Shown here: positions 42,198 to 51,014 of the stretch, piece by piece
Layout: each line of letters starts with the position of its first letter
Numbering within the stretch: the stretch's first letter is position 1
Source: Nocardia aurea
GTDB lineage: Bacteria; Actinomycetota; Actinomycetes; Mycobacteriales; Mycobacteriaceae
Reading direction: 5' to 3'
DNA length: 64,000 nucleotides
NCBI RefSeq assembly: GCF_003123685.1
Contig: NZ_QCYJ01000130.1
Coordinates: 310,001 to 374,000, forward strand
Notes under the pieces: generated by a model
Seen by the model: the letters and a program-made list of their open reading frames with translations, nothing else
What the model was told of the DNA's origin: nothing
Databases searched by the model: none
Made by a program: the position numbers and the translations under genes

Positions 42198-43226
42198 CTA
42201 ACCGGTAAAAGGGTTGCGGCGCTTGGTGAGCAGCTTGTACAGGGTCTGCTGGATCGTCTCGCGTACCTGGTCGGTGACCTCGAACATGGTCATCGGGTCG
42301 TCGGCGGCTTCGGGCTCGTACGCCGTGGTCGCGATGGGTTCGCCGAATTCGATGTACCACTTGGAGGGCAGCGGCAGTGCGCCGAGCGGGCCGAAGTGCG
42401 GGAACAGCGGCGTGACGGGGAAGTAGGGCAGGCCGAGCAGCCGGGCGAGCGGCTTGAGGTCGGCCAGTTTGGGGTAGATCTCCTCGGATCCGACGATCGA
42501 GCACGGGATGATCGGCACGCCGGTGCGCACCGCGGCGGCGACGAAACCGCCCCGGCCGAAGCGCTGGAGCTTGTACCGGTCGGAGTAGTTCTTGCCGACG
42601 CCCTTGAAACCCTCGGGAAAGACGCCCGTCAACTCGCCGGCGCGCAGCAGGCGTTCGGCGTCCTCGCGGCAGGCCAGGGTGTGTCCCGCCTTGCGGGCGA
42701 GCACGCCGAGTACCGGCATTTCGAAGATCAGGTCGGCGGCGAGAAGGCGCAGGGCACGCTGTTTGGCGTGGTGGTCGTGCACGGCCAGTTGGAGCATCAG
42801 CCCGTCGAGTGGGACGGTGCCCGCGTGGTTGGCCACGATGAGCGCGCCGCCGACCTCGGGGATGTGCTGCATGCCGTTGACCTCGACGCGGAACCACATA
42901 TCCGACATCGGCCGCAGCGCGGGCAGGATGACCGATTCGAGCAGGTGCTCGTCGAATCCGAACTCGTCGATCTGGTAGTCGCCGGTGACGCGGCGGCGCG
43001 CGAATTCGGCCGTCTTGCCGATCTGCGCGGTGAGCGCACCGCGCACCAGGTCCGATACCGACCGGGGCTGCGGCGGTTCGGTGCTGGCGCGGCGGTCACT
43101 GAGCGAGGTCACCCGGCCCGACGCCGTGTCCCCGGTCTGGAATTCCGGTCGGCGTCGAACAGCGACCCGCTGACGCGACTCCACATTCTGATCGTGGAGG
43201 TGGATCACTTTCGCTACGTGATTCAT
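42198..43226 (-). CDS. PlsC-like lysophospholipid acyltransferase family protein
   Basis: 342 residues with the acyltransferase domain from about 100. ALIVANHAGTVPLDGLML holds the catalytic His and Asp with wider spacing than HX4D, as in the Rv0502-type subfamily recalled from mycobacteria. TGVFPEGFKGVGK is the substrate-phosphate motif, and VPIIPCSIVGSEEIYP follows. There is no membrane helix. It overlaps the epimerase gene by four bases. Likely role: acyl transfer to a glycerol or glycolipid acceptor. Confidence 0.85.
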   Translation of the reverse strand: MNHVAKVIHLHDQNVESRQRVAVRRRPEFQTGDTASGRVTSLSDRRASTEPPQPRSVSDLVRGALTAQIGKTAEFARRRVTGDYQIDEFGFDEHLLESVILPALRPMSDMWFRVEVNGMQHIPEVGGALIVANHAGTVPLDGLMLQLAVHDHHAKQRALRLLAADLIFEMPVLGVLARKAGHTLACREDAERLLRAGELTGVFPEGFKGVGKNYSDRYKLQRFGRGGFVAAAVRTGVPIIPCSIVGSEEIYPKLADLKPLARLLGLPYFPVTPLFPHFGPLGALPLPSKWYIEFGEPIATTAYEPEAADDPMTMFEVTDQVRETIQQTLYKLLTKRRNPFTG

Positions 43227-44311
43227 GAATGTGCTCCCGTACCGGCCCCGAGCAGGCCGAGCAGTTTATTTTCTGCGGCATCGATCCACGCGGGATCGAA
43301 GACGGGCCGCAACGCTGCGCCCCCGATGAAGTCGTCGAACGCCTGCACCGTTGTCCAGCGCGGCACGAACTGGAGTTCGGTCCGCATCCGGGTCGTGTCC
43401 AGGCCACATCCGAAGTGGAAATAATCGAGCTGTTCGCCGGTGAACTCACGCATGACCGGCCCCATCAGCGCCCGTCCCGCGGTGCGGAACAGGATGAAAG
43501 GAACCGGCAGTTCGATGCGGCCTGCGCGCCGCAACGCCTGGGACAGCGTAAGCGCACCGTCCCCTGCCACATTGTAGGTGCCGCCCGGCGCCATCCGCGC
43601 CGCCTGTTCCAGCGCGGCGACGGCGTCCTCCTCGTGGAGCAGTTGCAGCCGCGCGTCACGACCGAAGACGGTGGGGGTGACCGGGGATTGCAGATACTGC
43701 ACGCCGCGCCCGGCCAGTCGCGGTCCGACAATCGGCGCGAAACGCAATATCGACGCGGAAATATCGGGTCTGCGTCGGGCGAGTCCGCGGACGAAACTTT
43801 CGATTTCGATCATGTCGCGTGCGAACCAACCGCGCGGTGGGGTTCGCGCGCTCATTTCCTCGGTGAATTTCGCGGGGTCCTTGGCGCTGCATCCGTAAAC
43901 CGCCGATGTCGAACGCACGACCACCCTGCGCACCGACGGCGATTTCTGGCAGACCGCGAACAACTGCATCGCGCCGAGGACGTTGAGGTCCTTCATCACC
44001 GCACGGCCGCCACCGGCCGGCGGGCGCGACAGCATCGCGGCATGGACGACGGTATCCACGTCGTATCCGCTGATCACCTTGCGGATCAACGGATTTCGAA
44101 TATCGGCGCGAACGAACTCGGCGCGTCCCATGCGACGGCGCAGCTCACGGCTCGGCGTCATGGTGTCGACCGCGACGACCCGATCGATCCCCGGGTCCTG
44201 CGCGAGCCGAGCAACGGTATTGCCACCGAAGAATCGGCTCGCACCCGTCACCATCACGACGTTCGGCGCGTCAGCGTCTCTTACCTCAGATCCCACGGCA
44301 CCGGATCCCAC
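43223..44311 (-). CDS. NAD-dependent epimerase/dehydratase-like protein
   Basis: Extended-SDR fold of 362 residues. The cofactor loop is VVMVTGASRFFGGNTVARLA at about residues 18-37 and DVDTVVHAAML follows. VVRSTSAVYGCSAKDPAKF carries the catalytic Ser/Thr region. The usual YxxxK appears as FARDM in RGWFARDMIEIESF, so both catalytic residues look replaced. Mycobacterial Rv0501, labelled galE2, has the same place upstream of the acyltransferase. A sugar-epimerase role is therefore doubtful. GTG start. Confidence 0.8.
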   Translation of the reverse strand: MGSGAVGSEVRDADAPNVVMVTGASRFFGGNTVARLAQDPGIDRVVAVDTMTPSRELRRRMGRAEFVRADIRNPLIRKVISGYDVDTVVHAAMLSRPPAGGGRAVMKDLNVLGAMQLFAVCQKSPSVRRVVVRSTSAVYGCSAKDPAKFTEEMSARTPPRGWFARDMIEIESFVRGLARRRPDISASILRFAPIVGPRLAGRGVQYLQSPVTPTVFGRDARLQLLHEEDAVAALEQAARMAPGGTYNVAGDGALTLSQALRRAGRIELPVPFILFRTAGRALMGPVMREFTGEQLDYFHFGCGLDTTRMRTELQFVPRWTTVQAFDDFIGGAALRPVFDPAWIDAAENKLLGLLGAGTGAHS

Positions 44312-44445
44312 CTACGAGGCCCTCATTTCGATTTCCTGGCGGTTCAAGCGTAACCGCTACCGTCCGAGACACCGAGAGTATTAACCAGGTTCTAACGATG
44401 ACTTCAGTCACCGGATACATTCGCGCATTGCAAATCGTGTTGTTT

Positions 44446-44484
44446 CAAAAAGAGAGGCCCGTCACCACAGGGGTGACGAGCCTC
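44446..44484 (-). terminator. intrinsic terminator of bS22 gene
   Basis: A 13-bp stem (44454-44466 with 44472-44484, one mismatch) around a 5-nt loop. On the minus strand it is followed by ctctcttttt, a proper T-run. It lies 18 bp after the bS22 stop. Confidence 0.85.
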
Positions 44485-44501
44485 ATCTTTCGAGCGCGAG
44501 C

Positions 44502-44603
44502 TTACTTGCCGAGTTTGCGCCGCTGAACACGTGTACGGCGAAGCAGCTTACGGTGCTTCTTCTTCGACATGCGCTTACGACGCTTCTTGATCACAGAACC
44601 CAT
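44502..44603 (-). CDS. 30S ribosomal protein bS22
   Basis: 33-residue, extremely basic protein: [20 protein letters not shown], then [13 protein letters not shown]. This is essentially the mycobacterial bS22 (AURKAIP1/COX24 domain; Rv0500B), a small-subunit protein found by cryo-EM. It has its own terminator. In M. tuberculosis it lies between the HTH protein Rv0500A and Rv0501, the same order as here. Confidence 0.95.
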
Positions 44604-44842
44604 AGGGTTGTCCTCGCGTTCTCTCTACTCGGCTGGTCGGCGCGCACGCTCGGGGCGTACGCCATTTTCGGTGCTCGCGCCGCCGGCAGGCACCGGACAC
44701 CACAAAGGGGCGCCGTCGGCAGGCGAACACGAACCGAGGGTCCATGCTACCCGCCCCTGAGGCGGCGCTTCCGGGGCCCTCCGTGCTGACGCGAGCTGGT
44801 GCCCGCGGGCGCGTCACGCGCCGCGGGCCGGATGGATTCGAT

Positions 44843-45124
44843 TCACCCCGCGTCGAAGTAGGACGTCTCGAGGTAGTCGTGAACCGCTTTCGCGTGTACC
44901 CGGAACGAGCGACCGACGCGCACCGCGGGCAGTTCACCCGAGTGGACGAGCCGATACACCGTCATTTTGGATACCCGCATCAGATTCGCGACCTCGGCTA
45001 CCGTCAGGAACTGCGTACCTCCGCCGAGTAAGGGTTGCCCCGAACTCGCTCGGCTGCCCGATGGACCCGACGAACCAGGCGATGAACCCGAATTATTTCC
45101 AGACATCTTATTCGCAGACATCAT
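44843..45124 (-). CDS. helix-turn-helix (excisionase-type) DNA-binding protein
   Basis: 93 residues. A disordered Ser/Gly/Asn-rich N-terminus precedes a winged-HTH like that of Rv0500A: FLTVAEVANLMRVSKMTVYR, then LVHSGELPAVRVGRSFRV, then AVHDYLETSYFDAG. Orthologues are conserved in mycolic-acid bacteria but their targets are unknown. The start is uncertain: the ATG at 45124 lies ten bases after GGAGGT, and ATGs at 45121 and 45106 are alternatives. Confidence 0.85.
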   Translation of the reverse strand: MMSANKMSGNNSGSSPGSSGPSGSRASSGQPLLGGGTQFLTVAEVANLMRVSKMTVYRLVHSGELPAVRVGRSFRVHAKAVHDYLETSYFDAG

Positions 45125-45348
45125 TGCACCATTGACCTCCGGCACGTCCGCGCCGCCGGCTTCCCCACCGGCGGAACAGACACGCACGTGCTCCTTGAAG
45201 CTTAGCGTTGCCAATGGGATTACTGCGACGGGTGTGAGAAATCAGCGCCGCTTGCAGGGCATCGGCGAGTCACCTCGCGGACGCGCGGTGTTCGATTTGC
45301 GTTGTTCGAGGTTCGCCGCACCGCAATCACCGGTTCACGAGCGCGCGG

Positions 45349-46182
45349 TCAGGACGCGACACCGTTCCCGTCGTTGGCCCCCTGTTCGGCGGAGCGATCC
45401 TTGGCCGCGTGCAGCGCTTCCATGAAGGCCGAGCGCAGACCGCCGCGCTCCAGTTCGCGCAGGGCGGCGGCCGTCGTGCCCGCGGGCGAGGTGACCGCGG
45501 CGCGCAATTCCACCGCGCTCTGGCCGGAATCGTCGAGCAGGGCCGCGGAGCCGATCATCGTCTGCACCACGAGCTGGGTGGCGACCTCCCTGGTGAGCCC
45601 CAGTCCGACGCCCCCCTCGACCATGGCCTCGACCACGAGGAAGAAGTACGCGGGACCGGAACCCGACAACGCGGTCACCGCGTCCATCTGGGCCTCGGCG
45701 ACCGTCGCGACCCGACCCACCGCGGCCAGGAGTTCGTTCACCAGCGCCAACTGCTCGGGCCGGGTGTAGCGGCCGGGGGCGAGCACGCTCATGCCCTGAC
45801 CGACCAGCATCGGGGTATTGGGCATCACCCGCACCACGGGGAATCCGGCGGGCAGCTTGGCCTCGAGCCGCGCGGTCGGCACACCGGCCGCCAGTGAGAC
45901 CAGGACCTGATCGTTGTCGCCGCCGAGGTCGGCTTTGCCGAGTTGGGTGAGCACCGTGTCGACATCGCCCGGTTTGACGGCGATCACCAGCAGATCGGCG
46001 CCGACGGCCGCGTCGGTCACCGAATCGGTCACCCGCACCCCGAAGCGCTCCGCGATCAGCTCGGCCCGATCCTTGTACGTCTCGACGACGACCAGATCCT
46101 TGCTCGCACGCCCGGACTCGAGCAAACCCGCGATCAACGCCTCCCCGATGCGACCGCCACCGATCACCGCAATTCTCGTCAT
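45349..46182 (-). CDS. proC: ProC, pyrroline-5-carboxylate reductase
   Basis: Last enzyme of proline synthesis, 277 residues. Seen: MTRIAVIGGGRIGEALIAGL with the NAD(P) loop, VIAVKPGDVDTVL, VVRVMPNTPMLVGQGMSVL and the substrate region DAVTALSGSGPAYFFLVVEA, ending in TSPAGTTAAALRELE. The minus-strand hexamer TAGCCT lies eight bases before the ATG and no ribosome-binding site is seen. Confidence 0.96.
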   Translation of the reverse strand: MTRIAVIGGGRIGEALIAGLLESGRASKDLVVVETYKDRAELIAERFGVRVTDSVTDAAVGADLLVIAVKPGDVDTVLTQLGKADLGGDNDQVLVSLAAGVPTARLEAKLPAGFPVVRVMPNTPMLVGQGMSVLAPGRYTRPEQLALVNELLAAVGRVATVAEAQMDAVTALSGSGPAYFFLVVEAMVEGGVGLGLTREVATQLVVQTMIGSAALLDDSGQSAVELRAAVTSPAGTTAAALRELERGGLRSAFMEALHAAKDRSAEQGANDGNGVAS

Positions 46183-46259
46183 GGGGGTCAAGGCTAGACG
46201 CGATACCGGCACGGTCAGAAACGGGGCGACCGGTCCCTATCCGGCCCCGGGTCGCGGTT

Positions 46260-47159
46260 TCAGGCCCGTGGATCACGCACCGGTATGAGGGCCAGCTGAC
46301 GGCTCTGCGCGACCACCGCGCCGGTGGAGTCGAGCACGAGCTGATCCTCGTCGAACATGCGCTCACCGACCTCGTGGGTGGTCGCGATGACGCGCAGCCA
46401 GCCGGGGGCGGGCCTGCGGCGCAGATAGGTCGTCATCTGCACGGTGGGCGCCCAGCCGAAATGTCCGAGATTCATCGGAACCGGCGGGCTCATATCGGCC
46501 GACATGATCGCGAAGTACGCGGCCACCTCGGGATCGGCCTGATCGCCCGCGCGCGGGCGCATCCACAACCGCAGCCGCGGTTCGCCGCGCTGTCCCTCCA
46601 GAAAACGGGCCCAGTCGCGATCCAGGAACAGGTCGGCGCCCTGCCCCACGTGCACGATCTTGCCCATCGGGGAGCCGTCCGCGTAGTCGGCGGCGTCGGC
46701 GGGCGGTTCGGCGGGCATGTCGCCGTGCTCGGGCGCGTACACCGGAGCGACGTCGTCGAGACGGCCGAAGGTGAACGCCGTGCGGACCAGACCGCGATCC
46801 CCCTGGATCAGGGTGACGTCGGCCAGACAGATCTGGCGACCGATCTTGCGGACGCTGACCTCGTAGTCGACAGCACCGGGTTCCGGCGCTCCGAGGAAAT
46901 CCGTACTCGCCGCGATGGGGGCCATCTCGGCCAGGGCGGGATCGGTGGCGCGCAGCCAGTTGGTCGCGGCCGCGGCGCTCCCGGCGACCATGGTGCCACC
47001 GTGCACCTTCTTGCCGATCGTCCAGATCTCATCGATGACGCCGGTGTAGCGGCCGGTGCCGGGAGCGGTCGGGTCCACCTCGGTCAGCGCGCACACGCGG
47101 CTGAACGGGGCATCCGTCGCGGTGGGCCGCTCCACGTGCGCGGTCAGCTCCGTCGTCAT
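46260..47159 (-). CDS. acyl-CoA thioesterase-like (double hotdog) protein
   Basis: 299 residues resembling TesB-type double hotdog proteins. The first domain has GKKVHGGTMVAGSAAAATNW, and the second has FGWAPTVQMTTYLRRRPAPG then MFDEDQLVLDSTGAVVAQSRQ, where DEDxxL(V/I)DS is the usual C-terminal strand. The ATG has AGGAG five bases upstream. It corresponds in position to Rv0499. Substrate unknown. Confidence 0.82.
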   Translation of the reverse strand: MTTELTAHVERPTATDAPFSRVCALTEVDPTAPGTGRYTGVIDEIWTIGKKVHGGTMVAGSAAAATNWLRATDPALAEMAPIAASTDFLGAPEPGAVDYEVSVRKIGRQICLADVTLIQGDRGLVRTAFTFGRLDDVAPVYAPEHGDMPAEPPADAADYADGSPMGKIVHVGQGADLFLDRDWARFLEGQRGEPRLRLWMRPRAGDQADPEVAAYFAIMSADMSPPVPMNLGHFGWAPTVQMTTYLRRRPAPGWLRVIATTHEVGERMFDEDQLVLDSTGAVVAQSRQLALIPVRDPRA

Positions 47160-47313
47160 CGTCACTCCTGTCGTCGAATCCGCACCGGATCCGATCGCGG
47201 TACCTCGATGCCGCCGCAGCTGGCGGTCACCGGGACCGGTCACGGTGACGCGGTGTTCGTACAGCGTAGAACGAAGGGGGGTCGCCGAGCCATTCCCGGT
47301 GACCCGGATCGCG

Positions 47314-48234
47314 TCACACGTTCTTGGCCTGCGAGGACGAGGTGGCCGGGGCGGGCGTCTGCCCGTTGAGATGTTCGCGGGCGAAACGGAGTGTGCGGTC
47401 GAGCATCGCGGATCGGTCGGCGGTGGTGCGCGCGTTCTGGGTATTGATCTCGGCGACCGCGTGGCCGGAGAACCCGGACTCGACCAGCATCGCGCAGACC
47501 TCGGCGCACGGCTGGGTCCCCTCGCCGGGAACCAGGTGCTCGTCGTGGGCGGCGCCACGCCCGTCGGCCAGATGCAGATGCGCGAGACCGCCGCCCATCC
47601 GCGCGGCGAGCAGCAGCGGATCGGCGCCCGCGGTCGCGGTGTGGGACAGATCGAGGGTGTAGTGCTGGAATCCGGTATCGGTCGGATCGTAGGAGGGGCT
47701 GAAAGCCGTCAGACCCGGCCCCGGTCCGCCCCTGCGTTCCAGCCGCTTGACCGAGGTCTCCTTGCGACCGAACAGGGTGTCCGCGCGCATCGGGAACATA
47801 TTCTCCACCGCGACGATCACCGAACTGTGTTCCTCGAGTTCGGCGACCTGGGCCGCGAAACCCTGGGCGTAGCGACGCTGCCAGCGAAACGGCGGATGCA
47901 CCACGACACTTCCCGCGCCGAGCGCTTCGGCGGTCCGCACGCTGCGTTCGAGTTTGGCGACCGGATCGGCCCCCCAGACCCGTTGCGAGATGAGCAGACA
48001 CGGCGCGTGCACGGCGAGCACGGGCACACCGTACTTGCGCACGTAACCCTGAACCGTGGCGATGCTCTGACTGGCGGGCTCGGCCCACACCATCAATTCC
48101 ACACCGTCGTAACCGAGTTCGGCCGCGTACTGGAACGCGGACTCGGTGTTCTGTGGATACACCGACGCGGTCGACAAGCCGACCAGGATCCGCGCACCGA
48201 GGTCGTCGTCCCGCTCGATATTCCCCACAGCCAC
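47314..48234 (-). CDS. sugar phosphate isomerase/epimerase-like TIM-barrel protein
   Basis: AP-endonuclease-2-type barrel of 306 residues: VGLSTASVYPQNTESAFQYA, YDGVELMVW, VLAVHAPCLL, VVVHPPFRWQRRYA, VIVAVENMFPM, LDLSHTATAG, and HLADGRGAAHDEHLVPGEG with acidic and histidine metal ligands at strand ends. It matches Rv0498 in position; the substrate is not known. A GTG start lies eight bases after the stop of the upstream gene. Confidence 0.85.
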   Translation of the reverse strand: MAVGNIERDDDLGARILVGLSTASVYPQNTESAFQYAAELGYDGVELMVWAEPASQSIATVQGYVRKYGVPVLAVHAPCLLISQRVWGADPVAKLERSVRTAEALGAGSVVVHPPFRWQRRYAQGFAAQVAELEEHSSVIVAVENMFPMRADTLFGRKETSVKRLERRGGPGPGLTAFSPSYDPTDTGFQHYTLDLSHTATAGADPLLLAARMGGGLAHLHLADGRGAAHDEHLVPGEGTQPCAEVCAMLVESGFSGHAVAEINTQNARTTADRSAMLDRTLRFAREHLNGQTPAPATSSSQAKNV

Positions 48235-48241
48235 TCCCCGC

Positions 48242-49918
48242 TCAGTTCGTGCTGAGAAGGAAGGCGAGTGGTCCCAGCGTCACGAAGATGCCGACGACCA
48301 CGGCGATCACGGTACTGAGGATGTCGTCGGTCTTGCGCAGGATCCTGACCAGCGTCACCAATCCGAGGATGACGATCATCGCCAGGGTCAGCGCCACCCA
48401 GGGCAGCATCTCCCACATGCGCTCGAAACCCTTGAACAGCAACATCCCCGCGATAGCGGCGCCCGCGCTCTGACCACCGAGCACCAGCCATTGCCGCCGG
48501 TTCGCGTCGTCTTCATCTCGTCGCGTCGCGCGCGATCGACGCCCGCTCGCCTTCTTGCTCGCTCGTTTCGGTCCGGCCTCGTCGCCGTCCGGATCGTCGT
48601 CGTAGTAATCGTCGGCGTCGAAACCGTGTCCGTCGAAACCGTCCGCGTCGAAATTGTCGTCGTAGCCGTCGGCGTACGGCTCGTAGACGTCGGTGTACCC
48701 CTCGTCCGGTTCGACCAGGTCGACCGGTCCGCGTCCGGCGCGCTCACGTTTGCCGCGCTCGGCTCGTTCGACGCCGTCGCGCAGCAGATCGCCCGCGACC
48801 GTCGAACCCGACACGAGCTGCTGGTCCTGACTGGCCAGCGACCACGCCGCGGTGGAGATTCCGCCCGATTCCGGTGCGTCGTCCTGGGGCGCGGGGGCAC
48901 GCCGCCGCGACCAGGCGGGTAGCGAGCCGGTCCGAGGGCCCCGGTCGTCACGCCGCGAGGAACCACGACCGGTGGGTTCCGGTGGCTGCGGACGGTTGCG
49001 CTGCGGCGCGAGTGACGCGCCGTCGGCCAGGGGCGACAGCGGCCGCTGCGCCGGTTCCTGGGGAAATTCCTCGGCGGGGGCCTGCCAGGGCGCGGTCGAC
49101 GGGCCCTCTTCCGCCTCCGCCGCGCGCCTTCTGGCCGCCCTGCCCTGGCGGGAACGCGGTTCCTGCGGTTCGGGGGCGGGGGAATTCCCGTTGCGCCCAC
49201 CGAGATCCGGGCGGGCGCTTTCAGCGGGGGCGACCCCGGGCAGTCGATAGACCTGGGTGGCCGACTCGTCCGGTTCGTGGTGGCGCCTGCGACCGCTGCG
49301 GCGCGGCGCTGGGGGCTCGGCGACGGGCGGCGGCTCGGGCGGATAGGTGGGCGCGGGCGTGCCGTAATGCCCGGCGGCGGCGTCGGGTTCGGTGCTGTGT
49401 CGCGAACTGGGGCCCGGCATCTCGCGGCCCGGCATGACCCGCCCGGAACGCTGCATCAGCGGATCGGTCGCCCGCTGCGGGGGTTCGGGCGGAGCGTAGG
49501 GCGAGAGCGGGTCGTAGCGGGTGATCGGTCCCGACATCGGCGAATAGCTCGGTTCCGGCTCCGGCGGAGTGTACGAAACCGGTTCCGGCGCGGCCGATCC
49601 GAACTGCGACGGGTCGAAACGCGGCGTCTCGTAGGAAGGCGCCTCGTACGCGGGTGGCTCGTAGGCGGGCTGCTCGTAGGACTGCGGCCCGTAGGACTGC
49701 GGTTCGTAGCCGGGCGGTTCCGGAGTGTCGGCTTCCGGTGCGGCGTGGGCGGAATGGCTGCCGCCGTCCTTGATGACCGGCAGGTCGCCGGTCAGTTCCG
49801 CGACCGAGATCCCGCGATTGCCGCGTCTGCGCCTGCCACCGCCGGAGGACGCGCCCTGCGCGCCGTTGCGCGCGAGCAGTTCCGCGACAGACAGCTGCTT
49901 CGAATCTTCACTACTCAT
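48242..49918 (-). CDS. proline-rich membrane protein (Rv0497-like)
   Basis: 558 residues. The N-terminus contains ISVAELTGDLPVIKDGG and another SVAELLARNG. A 350-residue disordered Pro/Glu/Tyr/Arg-rich region with YEPxxY-type repeats (YEQPAYEPPAYEAPSYETP) follows, then an Asp/Tyr-rich acidic patch. Three closely spaced hydrophobic segments (WLVLGGQSAGAAIAGMLLF; VALTLAMIVILGLVTLV; VIAVVVGIFVTLGPLAFLL) end it. Topology suggests a long cytoplasmic N-terminal domain. Function unknown; the place beside ppx and proC is conserved with mycobacteria. Confidence 0.8.
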   Translation of the reverse strand: MSSEDSKQLSVAELLARNGAQGASSGGGRRRRGNRGISVAELTGDLPVIKDGGSHSAHAAPEADTPEPPGYEPQSYGPQSYEQPAYEPPAYEAPSYETPRFDPSQFGSAAPEPVSYTPPEPEPSYSPMSGPITRYDPLSPYAPPEPPQRATDPLMQRSGRVMPGREMPGPSSRHSTEPDAAAGHYGTPAPTYPPEPPPVAEPPAPRRSGRRRHHEPDESATQVYRLPGVAPAESARPDLGGRNGNSPAPEPQEPRSRQGRAARRRAAEAEEGPSTAPWQAPAEEFPQEPAQRPLSPLADGASLAPQRNRPQPPEPTGRGSSRRDDRGPRTGSLPAWSRRRAPAPQDDAPESGGISTAAWSLASQDQQLVSGSTVAGDLLRDGVERAERGKRERAGRGPVDLVEPDEGYTDVYEPYADGYDDNFDADGFDGHGFDADDYYDDDPDGDEAGPKRASKKASGRRSRATRRDEDDANRRQWLVLGGQSAGAAIAGMLLFKGFERMWEMLPWVALTLAMIVILGLVTLVRILRKTDDILSTVIAVVVGIFVTLGPLAFLLSTN

Positions 49919-50949
49919 GACGACACCGTTTCGATCGGGCCGGATAGCGCTGACCCGTCACCGGAGCGCGGCGGGCCGCTGTCGGCCGCCGGTCCCGGTA
50001 GTTGCGTCGCCCTGGGTCCGCCGTTCATATCGGTATCCAGTTTGCGCAGAATGAGCCCTTCGCGCAGCGCCCACGGACAAATCTCGAGGGATTCCAGCGA
50101 TAGTGCCCGCATACTCGCCTCCGCGATCAATGCGCCAGCCACCAACTGCTGTGACCGATCCGAACTCACACCTTCCAATTCCGCCCGGTCCGAGGCAGTC
50201 ATCCGCGAGATGAACGCGATCAGCTGGCGCAGGCCGGAACTGGTGAGTGTACGACGAACCCTGGGTCCGGCGGCAGAGGGTGCGGCTCCGGTCAACCGGG
50301 CAAGTGACCGAAATGTCTTGGACGTGCCAACGGCCAGATCGGGCCGTCCGACCTCGATCAATTCCCGCGCCGGGACGACGAGTTCGGCGTCGAGCCAGTC
50401 GCGCAGCACGGCGATGCGACGTTTACCCGGCGGGTCCTCGCGCAGCCAATCCCTGGTCAGGCGGCCCGCGCCGAGTTGCAGCGAGAGCGAGACATCGGGT
50501 TCCTCGTCGCCGCCGTTGGTCATCTCGAGCGAGCCGCCGCCGATGTCGAGATTCAGGATGCGGCCCGCGCTCCAGCCGTACCAGCGGCGGACCGCGAGAA
50601 ATGTGAGCCTGGCCTCGTCCACCCCGGAAAGCACTTGCAGATCGACACCGGCCTCGGCCCGGACCCGGCCGAGGACGTGCTCGGAATTGGTGGCCTCACG
50701 CAGCGCGGACGTCGCGAACGGCATGAGTTCCACGCATCTGGACGTCTCGGCGATGCTGGCGAATTCGGCCACCGTCGCGATGAGCCGTTCGGCGCCCTCG
50801 ACGGTGATCGCGCCCTCGTCGTCCATGTTCTCCGACAGTCGCAACGCGGCCTTCGTCGAGCTCATCGGCATCGGGTGCCCACCACGGTGCGCGTCCACCA
50901 CGAGTAGGTGGACGGTATTGCTTCCGACGTCGAGGACCCCAAGGCGCAC
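49915..50949 (-). CDS. Ppx/GppA family phosphatase
   Basis: Exopolyphosphatase/guanosine-pentaphosphatase family, ASKHA fold, 344 residues. Seen: LGVLDVGSNTVHLLVVDA (phosphate-1), FATSALREATNSE, LNLDIGGGSLEMTNGG (phosphate-2), and LRQLIAFISRMTASDRAEL. The GTG at 50949 is chosen because the minus-strand hexamer TACCGT (50961-50956) ends six bases upstream, so the mRNA is probably leaderless. It overlaps the Rv0497-like gene (ATGA). In mycobacteria the homologue Rv0496 is linked to polyphosphate and (p)ppGpp turnover. Confidence 0.9.
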   Translation of the reverse strand: MRLGVLDVGSNTVHLLVVDAHRGGHPMPMSSTKAALRLSENMDDEGAITVEGAERLIATVAEFASIAETSRCVELMPFATSALREATNSEHVLGRVRAEAGVDLQVLSGVDEARLTFLAVRRWYGWSAGRILNLDIGGGSLEMTNGGDEEPDVSLSLQLGAGRLTRDWLREDPPGKRRIAVLRDWLDAELVVPARELIEVGRPDLAVGTSKTFRSLARLTGAAPSAAGPRVRRTLTSSGLRQLIAFISRMTASDRAELEGVSSDRSQQLVAGALIAEASMRALSLESLEICPWALREGLILRKLDTDMNGGPRATQLPGPAADSGPPRSGDGSALSGPIETVSS

Positions 50950-51014
50950 ATGAACACGGTACTGGGTCGACCGGCACTTCAGCCGAGGCGACCGAACTGT
51001 TAGCGTCTGCGAGC

